DNA of 64,000 nucleotides. Origin: DASZHJ01 sp035581425 (lineage in GTDB: Bacteria > Pseudomonadota > Alphaproteobacteria > ATCC43930 > CGMCC-115725). This document shows, piece by piece, positions 1 through 8,258 of this stretch. Every line of letters starts with the position of its first letter. Positions within the stretch are counted from its first letter, which is position 1. The notes beneath the pieces were generated by a model, which had not been told where the DNA came from, did not search any database, and saw nothing but the letters and a program-made list of their open reading frames with translations. The DNA is taken from positions 3,969 to 67,968 of the forward strand of contig DATJVP010000081.1 in NCBI GenBank assembly GCA_035581425.1, read 5' to 3'. Made by a program: the position numbers and the translations under genes.

Positions 1-247
1 CGCGGACGATCTGATCCGTGAGGAAGCTCAGCGCGCGCACGGTCTCCGCGCCCGTGGCGGCGCCGCTCTCGAAGCGCTCGCGCACGGTGAGGCGTCCTGC
101 CTGAAGCGCCTGCCGGATCGTCTCCACGACCTTGCGCCGGTCGGGCTCGCCCTCCTCGGCAAGAGCAGCCAAGCGCTCAAAAAGCGCGAGGCGGTCCAGG
201 ATTTCGCGCTGGCGTACAGGCTTTTGCGCGATTGCGGTCTCGTTCAC
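1..247 (-). CDS. glnD: Probable PII uridylyltransferase GlnD, N-terminal part only (runs off the window)
   Basis: The first 82 codons of a minus-strand gene are present; the rest lies beyond base 1. GlnD uridylylates and deuridylylates PII proteins according to glutamine level. The start is GTG at 247, which overlaps the TGA of the upstream gene in a GTGA arrangement, so the two are probably translationally coupled. The peptide begins VNETAIAQKPVRQREIL and continues with RERFESG and ALSFLTDQIVR, which matches the helical leader before the nucleotidyltransferase domain in alphaproteobacterial GlnD. The catalytic motif is outside the window, so the call rests on this leader and on the nearby mutS, a common neighbour of glnD in alphaproteobacteria. 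Confidence 0.6.
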   Translation of the reverse strand, partial: MNETAIAQKPVRQREILDRLALFERLAALAEEGEPDRRKVVETIRQALQAGRLTVRERFESGAATGAETVRALSFLTDQIVR

Positions 248-852
248 CGGCGATCGGTCCTCATCCTTGGCGGAGATCTCCCGAGTAATGCCCCCTTTAC
301 GAGGTCGAGACAAGCCTCGAACCCCCGAAGGTCGCGGAAGCGCTCCTCGGCCGGAACGGCGATGCGAATCAAGGGGTAGCCGCCCTCGCGGAGGCCGGCG
401 TCGAGCATGAGATTATCGGCATTGCCGAAGTCCTCGACCGCCATGCCCGCGGCATCGACCCACGCCCCGCCCTTCTGTTCAGGCAACACCATCCCAGCGG
501 CCCGGGCGCGCGTGAGGTAATCCTCGGCGACGTTGCTATAGGCGAAGGCAGGCTTGCCGAGGCCGACGAGCATGCCGAGCTCGAATACCGTCCCGACATC
601 GGCACTGATCCCGCGGAACGGGGTCAGGTCGAAGATCCCGGCATCGGCCTCCGCGATCATCGCGATGCAGCCGCGATAGATCAACCGATCCCGCTGTCCC
701 GCGCCCTCAACCTCGGGGGCTCCAGCGTCGAGGGGATAAAGCCCCTCGACTCCATGCTGCTGGCAAAGCGCCTGCTTCCGTCGACCGATCTCAATCGCAT
801 CCGGCAGAAACACACCCGGTCCTGCCAAATAGATCTTGGGCCGGCCGGTCAA
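244..852 (-). CDS. Nucleoside 2-deoxyribosyltransferase-like protein
   Basis: This 202-residue soluble protein resembles the nucleoside 2-deoxyribosyltransferase family (PF05014), which exchanges bases on deoxynucleosides or hydrolyses nucleotides in salvage and pool cleaning. It begins MTGRPKIYLAGPGVF, the usual first strand and loop. A central segment, DVGTVFELGMLVGLGKPAFAY, carries the family's active-site glutamate in an ELG context. The stop codon overlaps the GTG start of the putative glnD. Family members differ in substrate (transferase or 5'-monophosphate hydrolase), and the sequence does not decide which. No signal peptide is seen. Confidence 0.75.
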   Translation of the reverse strand: MTGRPKIYLAGPGVFLPDAIEIGRRKQALCQQHGVEGLYPLDAGAPEVEGAGQRDRLIYRGCIAMIAEADAGIFDLTPFRGISADVGTVFELGMLVGLGKPAFAYSNVAEDYLTRARAAGMVLPEQKGGAWVDAAGMAVEDFGNADNLMLDAGLREGGYPLIRIAVPAEERFRDLRGFEACLDLVKGALLGRSPPRMRTDRR

Positions 853-1014
853 CGGAGCCTCGGAAATCGTGGCATATCGGCAGCGCAGTCTACCACCGTG
901 GAACCGGCTCCGTCGCGACGCGATGTCACTAGCGGCATTCCCCGGAGAGCGCTAGCATCCAAAAAAATGCCATATGAAACAAGAACAAAACGACTCCAGG
1001 AAGGGGACCCCGAG

Positions 1015-2340
1015 ATGGCCATGACAAGCGCGACACCCTCCGGCCTTTCCGATACCGAGCATCGCAGCCAGCTCCGCCGCGCAGTAGTCGCCAGCACGGT
1101 CGGGACGGCGATCGAGTGGTACGACTTTTTCCTCTATGGAACGGTCGCGGCGCTCGTCTTTCCGAAGCTCTATTTCCCGAACGACGATCCGCTCGTCGGT
1201 ACTTTGAACGCGTTCGGCATCTACGCCGTGGGCTTCGTCGCGCGTCCCGTCGGCGCCGCCATCTTCGGCCACTTCGGCGATCGCATTGGACGCAAGGCGA
1301 CGCTGATCGCGACACTCATGCTGATGGGCATCGCGACCTTCCTCGTCGCCTTCGTGCCGGGCTATGCCAGCATCGGCATCTGGGGCGCGGTCATCCTCAC
1401 GCTCCTGCGACTCATCCAGGGGATCGGCGTAGGCGGAGAATGGGGCGGCTCGGTGCTGCTCTCGATGGAATGGGCGCGAAACAACGGATCGCGTGGCCTC
1501 GTCGCCTCTTGGCCGCAATTCGGCGTGCCCTGCGGTTTGTTCCTCTCGAACCTCGCCTTCCTCGCCTTCAGCGCCTATGCCGGCGACCAGTTCGTCGTCT
1601 GGGGCTGGCGCATTCCGTTCTTCCTCAGCATCATCCTCGTGGGCATCGGACTTTGGATCAGGCTGGGCATCCTGGAGACGCCGGTCTTCAGCAAACTCAT
1701 CGCGGAGAAGAAGGTCGAGCGCCAGCCGACGCTCGAGGTGATCCGCCGGAACTGGCGCGAGATCATTCTCTCTGCCTTCGTGCGACTTGCGGAGCAGGCG
1801 CCTTTCTACATTTTCACCGCCTACGTCTTCTCTTACGGCACCGGCGTGCTCAAGGTGTCGCGCGACTTCCTGCTGATGGCGGTGATGGCAGCGTCGGTGC
1901 TCTCCTTCGTCTCGATTCCGCTCTCGGGCCACATCTCCGACCTGATCGGGCGGAAGAGGATGTACATGCTGGGAGCCGTATGCGTCGGCATCTTCGGCTT
2001 CATCTACTTCGGGATGCTCAATACGGGCTCGTTGACGCTGGTCTTCATCGCAATCTTCCTGTCCCTCGTCCCCCACGACATGATGTATGGGCCGCAGGCG
2101 GCGCTCATCGCGGAGTCCTTCACGGGACGCCTGCGCTACAGCGGCGCCTCGCTGGGATATCAGCTCGCCTCCATTATTGCCGGCGGGCCCGCTCCCTTCA
2201 TCGCGACGTGGCTCTTCCAGAAATATCAGTCGGGCTACGCGATTGCCGGCTACATCCTCGTCTGCGCCGTCATCACGCTCATCGCGACCGCGATGATGAC
2301 GGACTACACCGGCAAGGACATCGAGGGGGAATACGAGTAA
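1015..2340 (+). CDS. MFS transporter, metabolite:H+ symporter (MHS) type
   Basis: This is a 441-residue inner-membrane symporter of the major facilitator superfamily, closest in style to the MHS group (proline/betaine, shikimate and alpha-ketoglutarate permeases). The start is ATG at 1015, preceded by AGGAAGGGG at good spacing; an open frame continues upstream to 754 but lacks family similarity. Diagnostic motifs are GTAIEWYDFFLYG in helix 1, GDRIGRK in the loop after helix 2, and RLIQGIGVGGEWGGSVLL in helix 4. About twelve hydrophobic segments follow. The substrate cannot be deduced. A glutathione transferase gene follows 61 bases downstream on the same strand. Confidence 0.88.
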   Translation: MAMTSATPSGLSDTEHRSQLRRAVVASTVGTAIEWYDFFLYGTVAALVFPKLYFPNDDPLVGTLNAFGIYAVGFVARPVGAAIFGHFGDRIGRKATLIATLMLMGIATFLVAFVPGYASIGIWGAVILTLLRLIQGIGVGGEWGGSVLLSMEWARNNGSRGLVASWPQFGVPCGLFLSNLAFLAFSAYAGDQFVVWGWRIPFFLSIILVGIGLWIRLGILETPVFSKLIAEKKVERQPTLEVIRRNWREIILSAFVRLAEQAPFYIFTAYVFSYGTGVLKVSRDFLLMAVMAASVLSFVSIPLSGHISDLIGRKRMYMLGAVCVGIFGFIYFGMLNTGSLTLVFIAIFLSLVPHDMMYGPQAALIAESFTGRLRYSGASLGYQLASIIAGGPAPFIATWLFQKYQSGYAIAGYILVCAVITLIATAMMTDYTGKDIEGEYE

Positions 2341-2401
2341 GACTCCGGGACCGGGGAGCGCGCACCGCTCCCCGGCGCCCTTCAGCACGGAGAGATCGCA
2401 C

Positions 2402-3037
2402 GTGTCCTACAAGCTCTATTATTATCCCGGCAACGCGAACCTCACGCCGCACATGGTGCTGGAGGAGATCGGCGCGCCCTACGAGCTCGTCCTGCTCGAT
2501 CGCAGCAAGAACGCGCACAAGGCGTCGGAATACCTGAAGCTCAATCCCCACGGTCGCATTCCGACTCTGGTGGATGGCGACCTCGTGCTCTACGAGACCG
2601 CTGCGATCTGCCTCCACCTTATCGACCGCCACCCCAAAGCGGGACTCGCCCCCGAGCTAGGCAGCGCCGAGCGGGCGCAGTTCTACAAGTGGATGATCTA
2701 TCTCACCAACACCGTCCAAGCCGAGATGATCGTCTATTTTTATCCCGAGCGCTGGTCCGAGACCGCCTCGGCCGACGTGAAGCGTCACGCCGAGGCGCAT
2801 CTCGATGGGATGTTCGATCAGATCGAGAAGGATCTCGCGGCAGCGGGCCCCTATCTCCTGGGCAACCGTTTCTCCGCTGCGGATCTGTTTCTTACGATGC
2901 TCTCGCGCTGGAGCCGCGGCTTCACTCGGCCCGCCCGCACCCGCCCGGCGCTCGCGCGGCTCCTCGAGCGGGTGGCGGCGCGCCCGGCGGTGCAGCGGGC
3001 TTTCGCGGGAGAGGGGATCACGGCGCCGTTCTATTGA
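2402..3037 (+). CDS. Glutathione S-transferase family protein
   Basis: This 211-residue cytosolic protein has the two-domain GST layout. The N-terminal thioredoxin-like half begins SYKLYYYPGNANLTPHMVLE and contains HGRIPTLVDG with the cis-proline, followed by LYETAAICLHL, the glutathione gamma-glutamyl contact region. The C-terminal half is helical, with a typical FSAADLFLTMLSRW segment. The start is GTG at 2402, with a GGAGAG ribosome site about ten bases upstream. It is probably cotranscribed with the MHS transporter. The substrate is unknown. It converges with the DUF2218 gene, whose end lies 10 bases away. Confidence 0.88.
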   Translation: MSYKLYYYPGNANLTPHMVLEEIGAPYELVLLDRSKNAHKASEYLKLNPHGRIPTLVDGDLVLYETAAICLHLIDRHPKAGLAPELGSAERAQFYKWMIYLTNTVQAEMIVYFYPERWSETASADVKRHAEAHLDGMFDQIEKDLAAAGPYLLGNRFSAADLFLTMLSRWSRGFTRPARTRPALARLLERVAARPAVQRAFAGEGITAPFY

Positions 3038-3047
3038 GTGGCAACGC

Positions 3048-3356
3048 TCAGCCCGCCCGCTTCCACGACACTTTCATTTCTTCGCGGAAGGCGAAGCGCT
3101 CGAGGTGGCGGCCGACCACTTCCTCGAGGCGCGCGAGCCCCTCTTCCTCGCCGGCGCTGACGCGCAGGACGAGCAAGCCCGCTGCCGCCGCATCGAGCTC
3201 GCAGACGCCGGCCGGGAACTCGATGCGGCCATAGGATTCCTCGATCTCGACCGGGAGCTTGTGCCGGAAATGCTTGCAGAGCTGGCCGAGGTAGCGCCGC
3301 GCCGCGGCCGTCGGCACGCGTGCCTCGGCGGCGAGGAGTGTCTCAGTCCCGCTCAT
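3048..3356 (-). CDS. DUF2218 family protein
   Basis: This small protein of 102 residues matches the DUF2218 family by its pattern: an N-terminal ARVPTAAARRYLGQLCKHF, a middle segment GRIEFPAGVCELDA, and a conserved EEVVGRHLERFAF region. The biochemical role of the family is not established. It often sits beside PadR regulators and siderophore-interacting proteins, which suggests a role in iron or metal homeostasis. Here it directly follows the PadR gene, their ends overlapping by one base, so the two form an operon that is probably autorepressed through the inverted repeat upstream of padR. Confidence 0.75.
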   Translation of the reverse strand: MSGTETLLAAEARVPTAAARRYLGQLCKHFRHKLPVEIEESYGRIEFPAGVCELDAAAAGLLVLRVSAGEEEGLARLEEVVGRHLERFAFREEMKVSWKRAG

Positions 3357-3955
3357 CAGATTTTCTCCACTTTGGCCGCCGCCGCATCCAGCACCGCCGC
3401 CAATTCATCGACCTGCTCCGCGCTCAGCGGACCTCGTGCAAGCCGCATCCGCAGCGCGAGCTTCAGGTTTTCGACGGCGCGCGCGACTTGCGGCGCCCGC
3501 CCGCCACCGTGTCTCCGGCTCGCTTCTGCCATGCGGGATAGAAGGCCATCGAGTGCCGGGCGGTTCGCCTCGAGATAGGCACGGCCCTGCGGGGTGACTT
3601 CGTGCAGCTTCTTCGTGCTCTCGGACTCGGCGCTGACGGTCACGTAGCCGAGCTCTTCCAGCAGCGTCAGCGTTGGATAGATCACGCCCGGACTGGGGCT
3701 ATAGGCGCCGCCGACCCGCTCCTCGATCGCCTTGATGATCTCGTAGCCGTGGCACGGCTTCTCCGCGATGAGATTGAGGATGACCAGGCGTAAATCGCCA
3801 TGGGCGAAGAACCGGCGAAGGCCGAACCCGCCACCGCCGTCGTGGCGCCATCGGCCGCCGAAGTGCCGGCCTCCCTCATGATCCCGCTCCCCTCGGACGA
3901 AGCGCCGCCAGCGGTCGCGTAGCGTGTGTTCGTCATGTGAATGTCTATGTTTCAT
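3356..3955 (-). CDS. PadR-family metal-responsive repressor, NfeR/YqjI-like
   Basis: This 199-residue regulator has a PadR winged-helix domain at about residues 50-135. It contains FFAHGDLRLVILNLIAEKP, HGYEIIKAIEER and SPGVIYPTLTLLEELGYV, which closely follow E. coli YqjI (NfeR), a nickel-responsive repressor of a ferric reductase. As in YqjI, the N-terminus is rich in His and Gly (HRHSHDEH, then RHFGGRWRHDGGGG), consistent with metal binding. The downstream partner is DUF2218, not a recognisable ferric reductase. A 10-bp inverted repeat lies 17 bases upstream of the start codon and is probably its operator. The inducing metal is inferred from the homologue, not shown here. Confidence 0.82.
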   Translation of the reverse strand: MKHRHSHDEHTLRDRWRRFVRGERDHEGGRHFGGRWRHDGGGGFGLRRFFAHGDLRLVILNLIAEKPCHGYEIIKAIEERVGGAYSPSPGVIYPTLTLLEELGYVTVSAESESTKKLHEVTPQGRAYLEANRPALDGLLSRMAEASRRHGGGRAPQVARAVENLKLALRMRLARGPLSAEQVDELAAVLDAAAAKVEKI

Positions 3956-3971
3956 GGTGTCTCCGATTGTG

Positions 3972-4004
3972 TTTCGATATAACGAAGATACAGATATATC
4001 GAAA
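3972..4004. promoter_or_regulatory. Candidate PadR/NfeR operator
   Basis: A perfect inverted repeat, TTTCGATATA then 13 bases then TATATCGAAA, lies 17 bases before the padR start codon. The AT-rich arms stand out from the surrounding high GC. Its position between promoter and start fits autorepression by the adjacent PadR protein. Binding is inferred. Confidence 0.6.
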
Positions 4005-4175
4005 TCGCGGCCTGCGCAAGGGCCTTTTCACCGGCCTCAATGCCGCAATGGCTCGCTCACAGGCGAACTGAAGCGCAGCAAGTGATCTCGCTAGTGACGG
4101 GGCAACGCGCCGTGCGTCGAAGGACGCACGAAGCGATTTTCCTCGCCCCCGCGGTACCCGAATCAAAATTTTGAA

Positions 4176-4925
4176 CTATTTCGGCGCGGTCTCGGCCGCC
4201 AGTTTCTCGTAGCGGGTGCGGCTGTGGTTGAGGTGCCGCTGCATCGCGGAGCGCGCTTGCGCGGGTGAGTGTCCGCGGATCGCGCTCAGGATCTGCTCGT
4301 GCTCCTGCTGAAAGAGCTCGAGCTGGCGGCGCTTCGTCGGGGGCGCCGACCGGCGCCAGGCGGTCCGCCGCGGGATGATGAAGCGACCGAGATATTCCAG
4401 AAACCGTCGGAATTGCGGGTTCCCGGTTGCCTCCGCGATCTCACAATGGAAGGCGAAATCCTGATCGACCGCGGTTCCGCCCTTGGCTATATCGGCGTTG
4501 ATCGCGGTAAAGCAGTCCGCGATTTTCTTGACCTGTGCGGGTGAAGCGCGCTCGGCGGCGAGGCCGGCGGCCTCGACCTCGACCCCCGTGCGCAGCTCCA
4601 TCACATTGAGCACGTCGCGCAGCGGCGAGCGCTCGTCGAATTCCACCCGGAACGGCCGCCGGACGTAGTCCGCGACGAATGCGCCCACGCCTTGCCGCGT
4701 CATCACGAGGCCGTCCGCGCGCAGCGCCGCCACCGCCTCGCGCACGACCGTCCGGCTCACGCCGGTTGCGGCGATGATTTCGTGCTCCGTCGGCAGTTGC
4801 GAGCCCGGGGCAAGCTTGCCGCTGACGATGTCCGCGCTGAGCCGCGCGACGAGCTCGCTCGTGAGGGACCGCGCCGCCGGAATCGGCCTCAGGAGGTCGA
4901 GCTTGCTTTCCGAAGACTTGCCCAC
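4176..4925 (-). CDS. GntR-family regulator, FadR subfamily
   Basis: This 249-residue transcription factor has an N-terminal winged helix (about residues 18-85, including LAPGSQLPTEHEIIAATGVS and RTVVREAVAALRADGLV) and a C-terminal FCD ligand-binding domain (about 105-230). The FCD domain carries Asp and His residues (QDFAFHCEIAEATGN, and HLNHS) of the type that coordinate a metal and a carboxylate ligand. It is the last gene of a four-gene minus-strand run behind an ABC importer, so it probably senses the imported compound or a product of it. The ligand is unknown. A perfect palindrome at 8114-8123 in the divergent promoter region is a candidate binding site. Confidence 0.85.
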   Translation of the reverse strand: MGKSSESKLDLLRPIPAARSLTSELVARLSADIVSGKLAPGSQLPTEHEIIAATGVSRTVVREAVAALRADGLVMTRQGVGAFVADYVRRPFRVEFDERSPLRDVLNVMELRTGVEVEAAGLAAERASPAQVKKIADCFTAINADIAKGGTAVDQDFAFHCEIAEATGNPQFRRFLEYLGRFIIPRRTAWRRSAPPTKRRQLELFQQEHEQILSAIRGHSPAQARSAMQRHLNHSRTRYEKLAAETAPK

Positions 4926-4944
4926 GGGCGCCCCTGAACCTCGA

Positions 4945-5808
4945 TCAGCCCTTCACCGCGCCCGCGGTGAGACCGTGGATCAGGTGCCGTTGCAGGAAAG
5001 TGAAGAGGACGGCAACCGGCAATGTGCTCATGATGACCCCCGCGGAGAGCGGCCCCCACTGTACCTCGTATTGCCCAACCATGTAGAGAAGACCCGCGGA
5101 GAGCGTGCGCATGCTGGTCTGGGTCGTGAAGGAGATCGCGAAGAGCAACTCGCTCCAGGAGACGACGAAGGCGAAGATCGCGGTTGCTGCAATGCCCGGC
5201 GCCGCCAAGGGGAGCACCACTCGGCAGAGCGAGCCGAAATGGCTGCAGCCGTCGATCATGGCGCTCTCCTCTAGCTCGCGCGGGATCGAGCTGAAATATC
5301 CCACCATCATCCAGACCGTGAACGGCACGGTGAAGGAGAAATTCGAGTAGATCAGCGCCTGATAGGTGTCGATGAGCCCGAGCGCGCGCCACTGCGTGAG
5401 CAGCGGCGCTATGAGAAGGACGCTCGGGAACATCTGCGTCGCCAGGAAGACCAGTAGCAGCGCGTCGCGCCCGGCGAAGCGGAAGCGCGCGATCGCGTAG
5501 CCCGCGAGGACGGAGATCACGGTGGTCGCGACCATCGTCGCCGAGCAGACCCAGAGGCTGTTGAGGAAGAAGCGGCTGAAGGGCGTGATCGGCGAGGTCC
5601 AGGCCTCAACGTAGTTCTCGAAGGTCGGGTGCTCCGGCAGATAGCGGAGCGGGGTCGCGTAGAGCTCCTGCCGGTTCTTGAGCGAGGTCAGCAGCATCCA
5701 GATGAAGGGGCCGAGCGCGAAGGCCGTGAGCCCCGCGAGCCCCGTCCAGAGCACGGGCCCGCCGAGCAGCCGCTCGGCCGCGCTCGAAGGAATGCCGCGG
5801 GCCTTCAT
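4945..5808 (-). CDS. ABC sugar-type transporter permease (MalG-like)
   Basis: This 287-residue inner-membrane permease has six predicted helices. It belongs to the carbohydrate uptake (CUT1) class by length and by the coupling-loop EAA motif (IPRELEESAMIDGCSHFGSL), which contacts the ATPase. The N-terminus, WTGLAGLTAFALGPFIWMLL, is typical of MalG-type subunits. Its start overlaps the end of the partner permease by four bases, so the two are translationally coupled. No ATPase gene is found in this cluster, so a shared or distant MsmK/UgpC-type ATPase is presumably used. Confidence 0.88.
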   Translation of the reverse strand: MKARGIPSSAAERLLGGPVLWTGLAGLTAFALGPFIWMLLTSLKNRQELYATPLRYLPEHPTFENYVEAWTSPITPFSRFFLNSLWVCSATMVATTVISVLAGYAIARFRFAGRDALLLVFLATQMFPSVLLIAPLLTQWRALGLIDTYQALIYSNFSFTVPFTVWMMVGYFSSIPRELEESAMIDGCSHFGSLCRVVLPLAAPGIAATAIFAFVVSWSELLFAISFTTQTSMRTLSAGLLYMVGQYEVQWGPLSAGVIMSTLPVAVLFTFLQRHLIHGLTAGAVKG

Positions 5809-6740
5809 CCCGTTTCCTCAACACCCTTGGTGATACGCAGATAGGCCGCGGTGAAGGCGAGCATGATCAGCAGCAGCACCACCGAGAGCGCCGCCGCGTA
5901 ACCGAAATCGAGATTCGCGTAAGCCTGCAGCAGCGTATAGGTCGAGGTGATCTGCGTCGCGTTCGCGGGCCCGCCGCTCGTCATCACGAAGATCAGATCC
6001 GCGTAGTTGAAGGTCCAGATGATGCGCGTCGCCGTGGCGACGACGATGATCGGCCGCATGAGCGGCAGCGTGACGTGCCAGAATCGCGCGACCACGCCCG
6101 CGCCGTCGATGCGCGCAGCCTCATAGAGCTCGTCAGGTACGGCCTGCAAGCCCGCGAGCAGCATGATCGCGAAGAAGGGGATGCCGCGCCAGACGTTGGT
6201 GAAAACGACCGCTCCCATGGCGAGGTCGGGATTGGAGAGCCAGGCGACGCGCTCGTGCAGCAGATCGGCCTTCATCAGGAGGTCGTTGATGACGCCGTAA
6301 TTCGGCTGGTAGAGCCATTGCCAGATAAGCCCCACCACGACCCCCGGGATGACCCAGGGGAGCAGCATCACCGTTCGGATTACGGTCCGGCCACGGAAGG
6401 CCTGATGCAGCAGCAGCGCCGCCGCGAAGCCCACGAGGAATTGCAAGATCACCGAGCCGAAGACCCAGACGAAGGAGTTCCAAAGCGTCAGCCAGAAAAC
6501 CGGGTCCTCGACCAGGCGGATGTAGTTATCGAACCATATGAAGCGGTAGTCCTGCGGCTTGAAGAGAACGTCGTAATAGAGGCTGAGCTGGATCGCCTTG
6601 CCGATGGGAATGGCGACGGTCGCGAGGAGGCAGAGCGCAGCCGGCGTCAGATAAAGGTATCCCGTCAGCAGCGACCGCGCCCGCAAGCTGAGGAGCGGGC
6701 GGGCGCGGCGGCTAGCGAGGGCGGCCTGGGCCGTGGACAT
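5805..6740 (-). CDS. ABC sugar-type transporter permease (MalF-like)
   Basis: This 311-residue permease starts with a short cytoplasmic leader, followed by six hydrophobic segments beginning LLTGYLYLTPAALCLLA. The EAA coupling loop reads DELYEAARIDGAGVVARFWH. It pairs with the downstream MalG-like subunit (4-base overlap) and follows the binding-protein gene by 15 bases. CUT1 heterodimers of this type import mono- or oligosaccharides, glycerol phosphate or polyols. The actual substrate is not readable from the sequence. Confidence 0.88.
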   Translation of the reverse strand: MSTAQAALASRRARPLLSLRARSLLTGYLYLTPAALCLLATVAIPIGKAIQLSLYYDVLFKPQDYRFIWFDNYIRLVEDPVFWLTLWNSFVWVFGSVILQFLVGFAAALLLHQAFRGRTVIRTVMLLPWVIPGVVVGLIWQWLYQPNYGVINDLLMKADLLHERVAWLSNPDLAMGAVVFTNVWRGIPFFAIMLLAGLQAVPDELYEAARIDGAGVVARFWHVTLPLMRPIIVVATATRIIWTFNYADLIFVMTSGGPANATQITSTYTLLQAYANLDFGYAAALSVVLLLIMLAFTAAYLRITKGVEETG

Positions 6741-6755
6741 CGCGACGCGTGGAGA

Positions 6756-8060
6756 TCAGGCCATGTTCTTCGTGAGAATGTCCGCGAACTTGTCGAGACA
6801 CTCCTTGGGCGAGATCTTACCGACAATGGCCTGCTGTATCAGCGGCACGCCATCGGAGTCGAGCTTCCCGCCCCAGCCGGGATAGGCGAGATAGGGGCTG
6901 ACGATCGCGAAACTGAAGGAATTGAGGAACCCCGAGAGCGCGGGATCGCCTTTGAAATCCGGCTGCTCCACGATCGATTTCCGCGCGGGCAGCAGGCCGA
7001 GCGTCTTGCAATACATGAGGCTCGGCTCGTCCTCGAGCAGGAAGCTCATGAAGCGCCAGGCGCCTTCCTTGTTGCGCGCGCCCTTGAATGCCGTGACCGT
7101 CTCGGAGAAGTAGAAGGAGGCGCGCGTCTTCGCGGGACCGATCGGCACCGGGAGGGTGGCGAAATTCTCGGCGCCCACGTTCTTCTTCTGCTGTCCGACC
7201 GAGCCGGAGTTGTGCTGGTACATGCTCGTGACGCCGCGGCCGAAGGTCTCGACGATCTCCACGAAGCCGTCGGTCGGCGCGCTGGGCGGCGTCACCTTGT
7301 GCTTGAGCGCGAGGTCCATGTACCAGGCGAGCGCGTCGACGCCCTCCTTCGAGTTGATGACGACCTTGCCGTCCTTGAGCACCTGCGCCCCGTTCGCGTA
7401 GGCGAATTCGCTGGGGTAGAGGACGGCCCAGGTTCCAGCGCCGCGCATGCCGTAGCCGTACTGGTTCTTGTCCGGCTTGGTGAAGGCTTGCGCGATCTTG
7501 AGGAAATCGTCCCAGGTCCAATCCGGCGTCGGTTCCTTGATGCCGACTTCCTTGAGCCGGTCCCGGCGATAGTAGATTCCGTCGAGCGTGATCGAGAGCG
7601 GCAGCGAGAGGATCTGCTTGCCGATTGTCACGGTCTGCCAGGCGGTCGGCAGGACATCCGGCTGTAGCTTCCACGATTGCACGCGCGCGGTGAGATCCTC
7701 GAGTGCGCCCATGCCCTGGAACTGACCGAGCCAATTGTCCCAGACCTGGCAGCAATCGGGCGGGCTTCCGGCGCTGATGGCGCTGATCAGCTTTTGGCGC
7801 GCCTGCGCTTGCGGGACGAACTCGACCTCGACCGCGAAATCCTTTTGCGATTGATTGAAGCGCTCGACGAGCGACGTCACGAGCGTGATGCGAGTCGGTT
7901 CCGGCACGCTGAACTGGAAGCGTACGGGCTCCGCGGCCCAGGCCCTCCGCGGCGAAATCAGCGGCGCGTCCCACCACGGGAGATCCGCAGCGGCGATCAC
8001 CCCAGTCCCGACGAGCGTCCGCAGGAACCTGCGACGCGACAGCAGCCAGCGCTCGTTCAT
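6756..8060 (-). CDS. ABC transporter substrate-binding protein, Tat-type leader
   Basis: This 434-residue periplasmic protein is the extracellular solute-binding subunit (family 1) of the importer. The start ATG at 8060 is preceded by GGGAGG. The leader contains SRRRFLRTL, a twin-arginine motif, then a hydrophobic stretch and AWAAEP as a likely cleavage region, so export through Tat is probable. Further on, DGIYYRRDRLKEVGIKEPTPDWTWDDF is the usual family-1 signature. It is the first gene of the minus-strand operon (binding protein, two permeases, GntR regulator). The divergent acyl-CoA synthetase-like gene may process the imported compound. Confidence 0.88.
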   Translation of the reverse strand: MNERWLLSRRRFLRTLVGTGVIAAADLPWWDAPLISPRRAWAAEPVRFQFSVPEPTRITLVTSLVERFNQSQKDFAVEVEFVPQAQARQKLISAISAGSPPDCCQVWDNWLGQFQGMGALEDLTARVQSWKLQPDVLPTAWQTVTIGKQILSLPLSITLDGIYYRRDRLKEVGIKEPTPDWTWDDFLKIAQAFTKPDKNQYGYGMRGAGTWAVLYPSEFAYANGAQVLKDGKVVINSKEGVDALAWYMDLALKHKVTPPSAPTDGFVEIVETFGRGVTSMYQHNSGSVGQQKKNVGAENFATLPVPIGPAKTRASFYFSETVTAFKGARNKEGAWRFMSFLLEDEPSLMYCKTLGLLPARKSIVEQPDFKGDPALSGFLNSFSFAIVSPYLAYPGWGGKLDSDGVPLIQQAIVGKISPKECLDKFADILTKNMA

Positions 8061-8113
8061 CGTCAAACCTCCCTGGTTTATGATTGTGGTTCTTCTGAAA
8101 TGGCAATTATACG

Positions 8114-8123
8114 GTCATATGAC
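8114..8123. promoter_or_regulatory. Palindrome in divergent promoter region, candidate GntR operator
   Basis: GTCATATGAC is a perfect 10-bp palindrome inside the 198-base divergent gap between the binding-protein gene and the ligase gene. FadR-type regulators commonly bind short palindromes of this general size, so it is a candidate site for the cluster's own GntR protein. Evidence is positional only. Confidence 0.35.
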
Positions 8124-8258
8124 ATCTGTCAATATGAGAGGTGGATTGTGCCGTGCGTCCTTCTATGCAGGGCATGTCTGCAGAACACGGCGTCGGCGCG
8201 CGTGCAATCGTCGCGCGAGATGCGTAGGCTCTCTGACCAGGGAGGACGAGAGGGGGCA

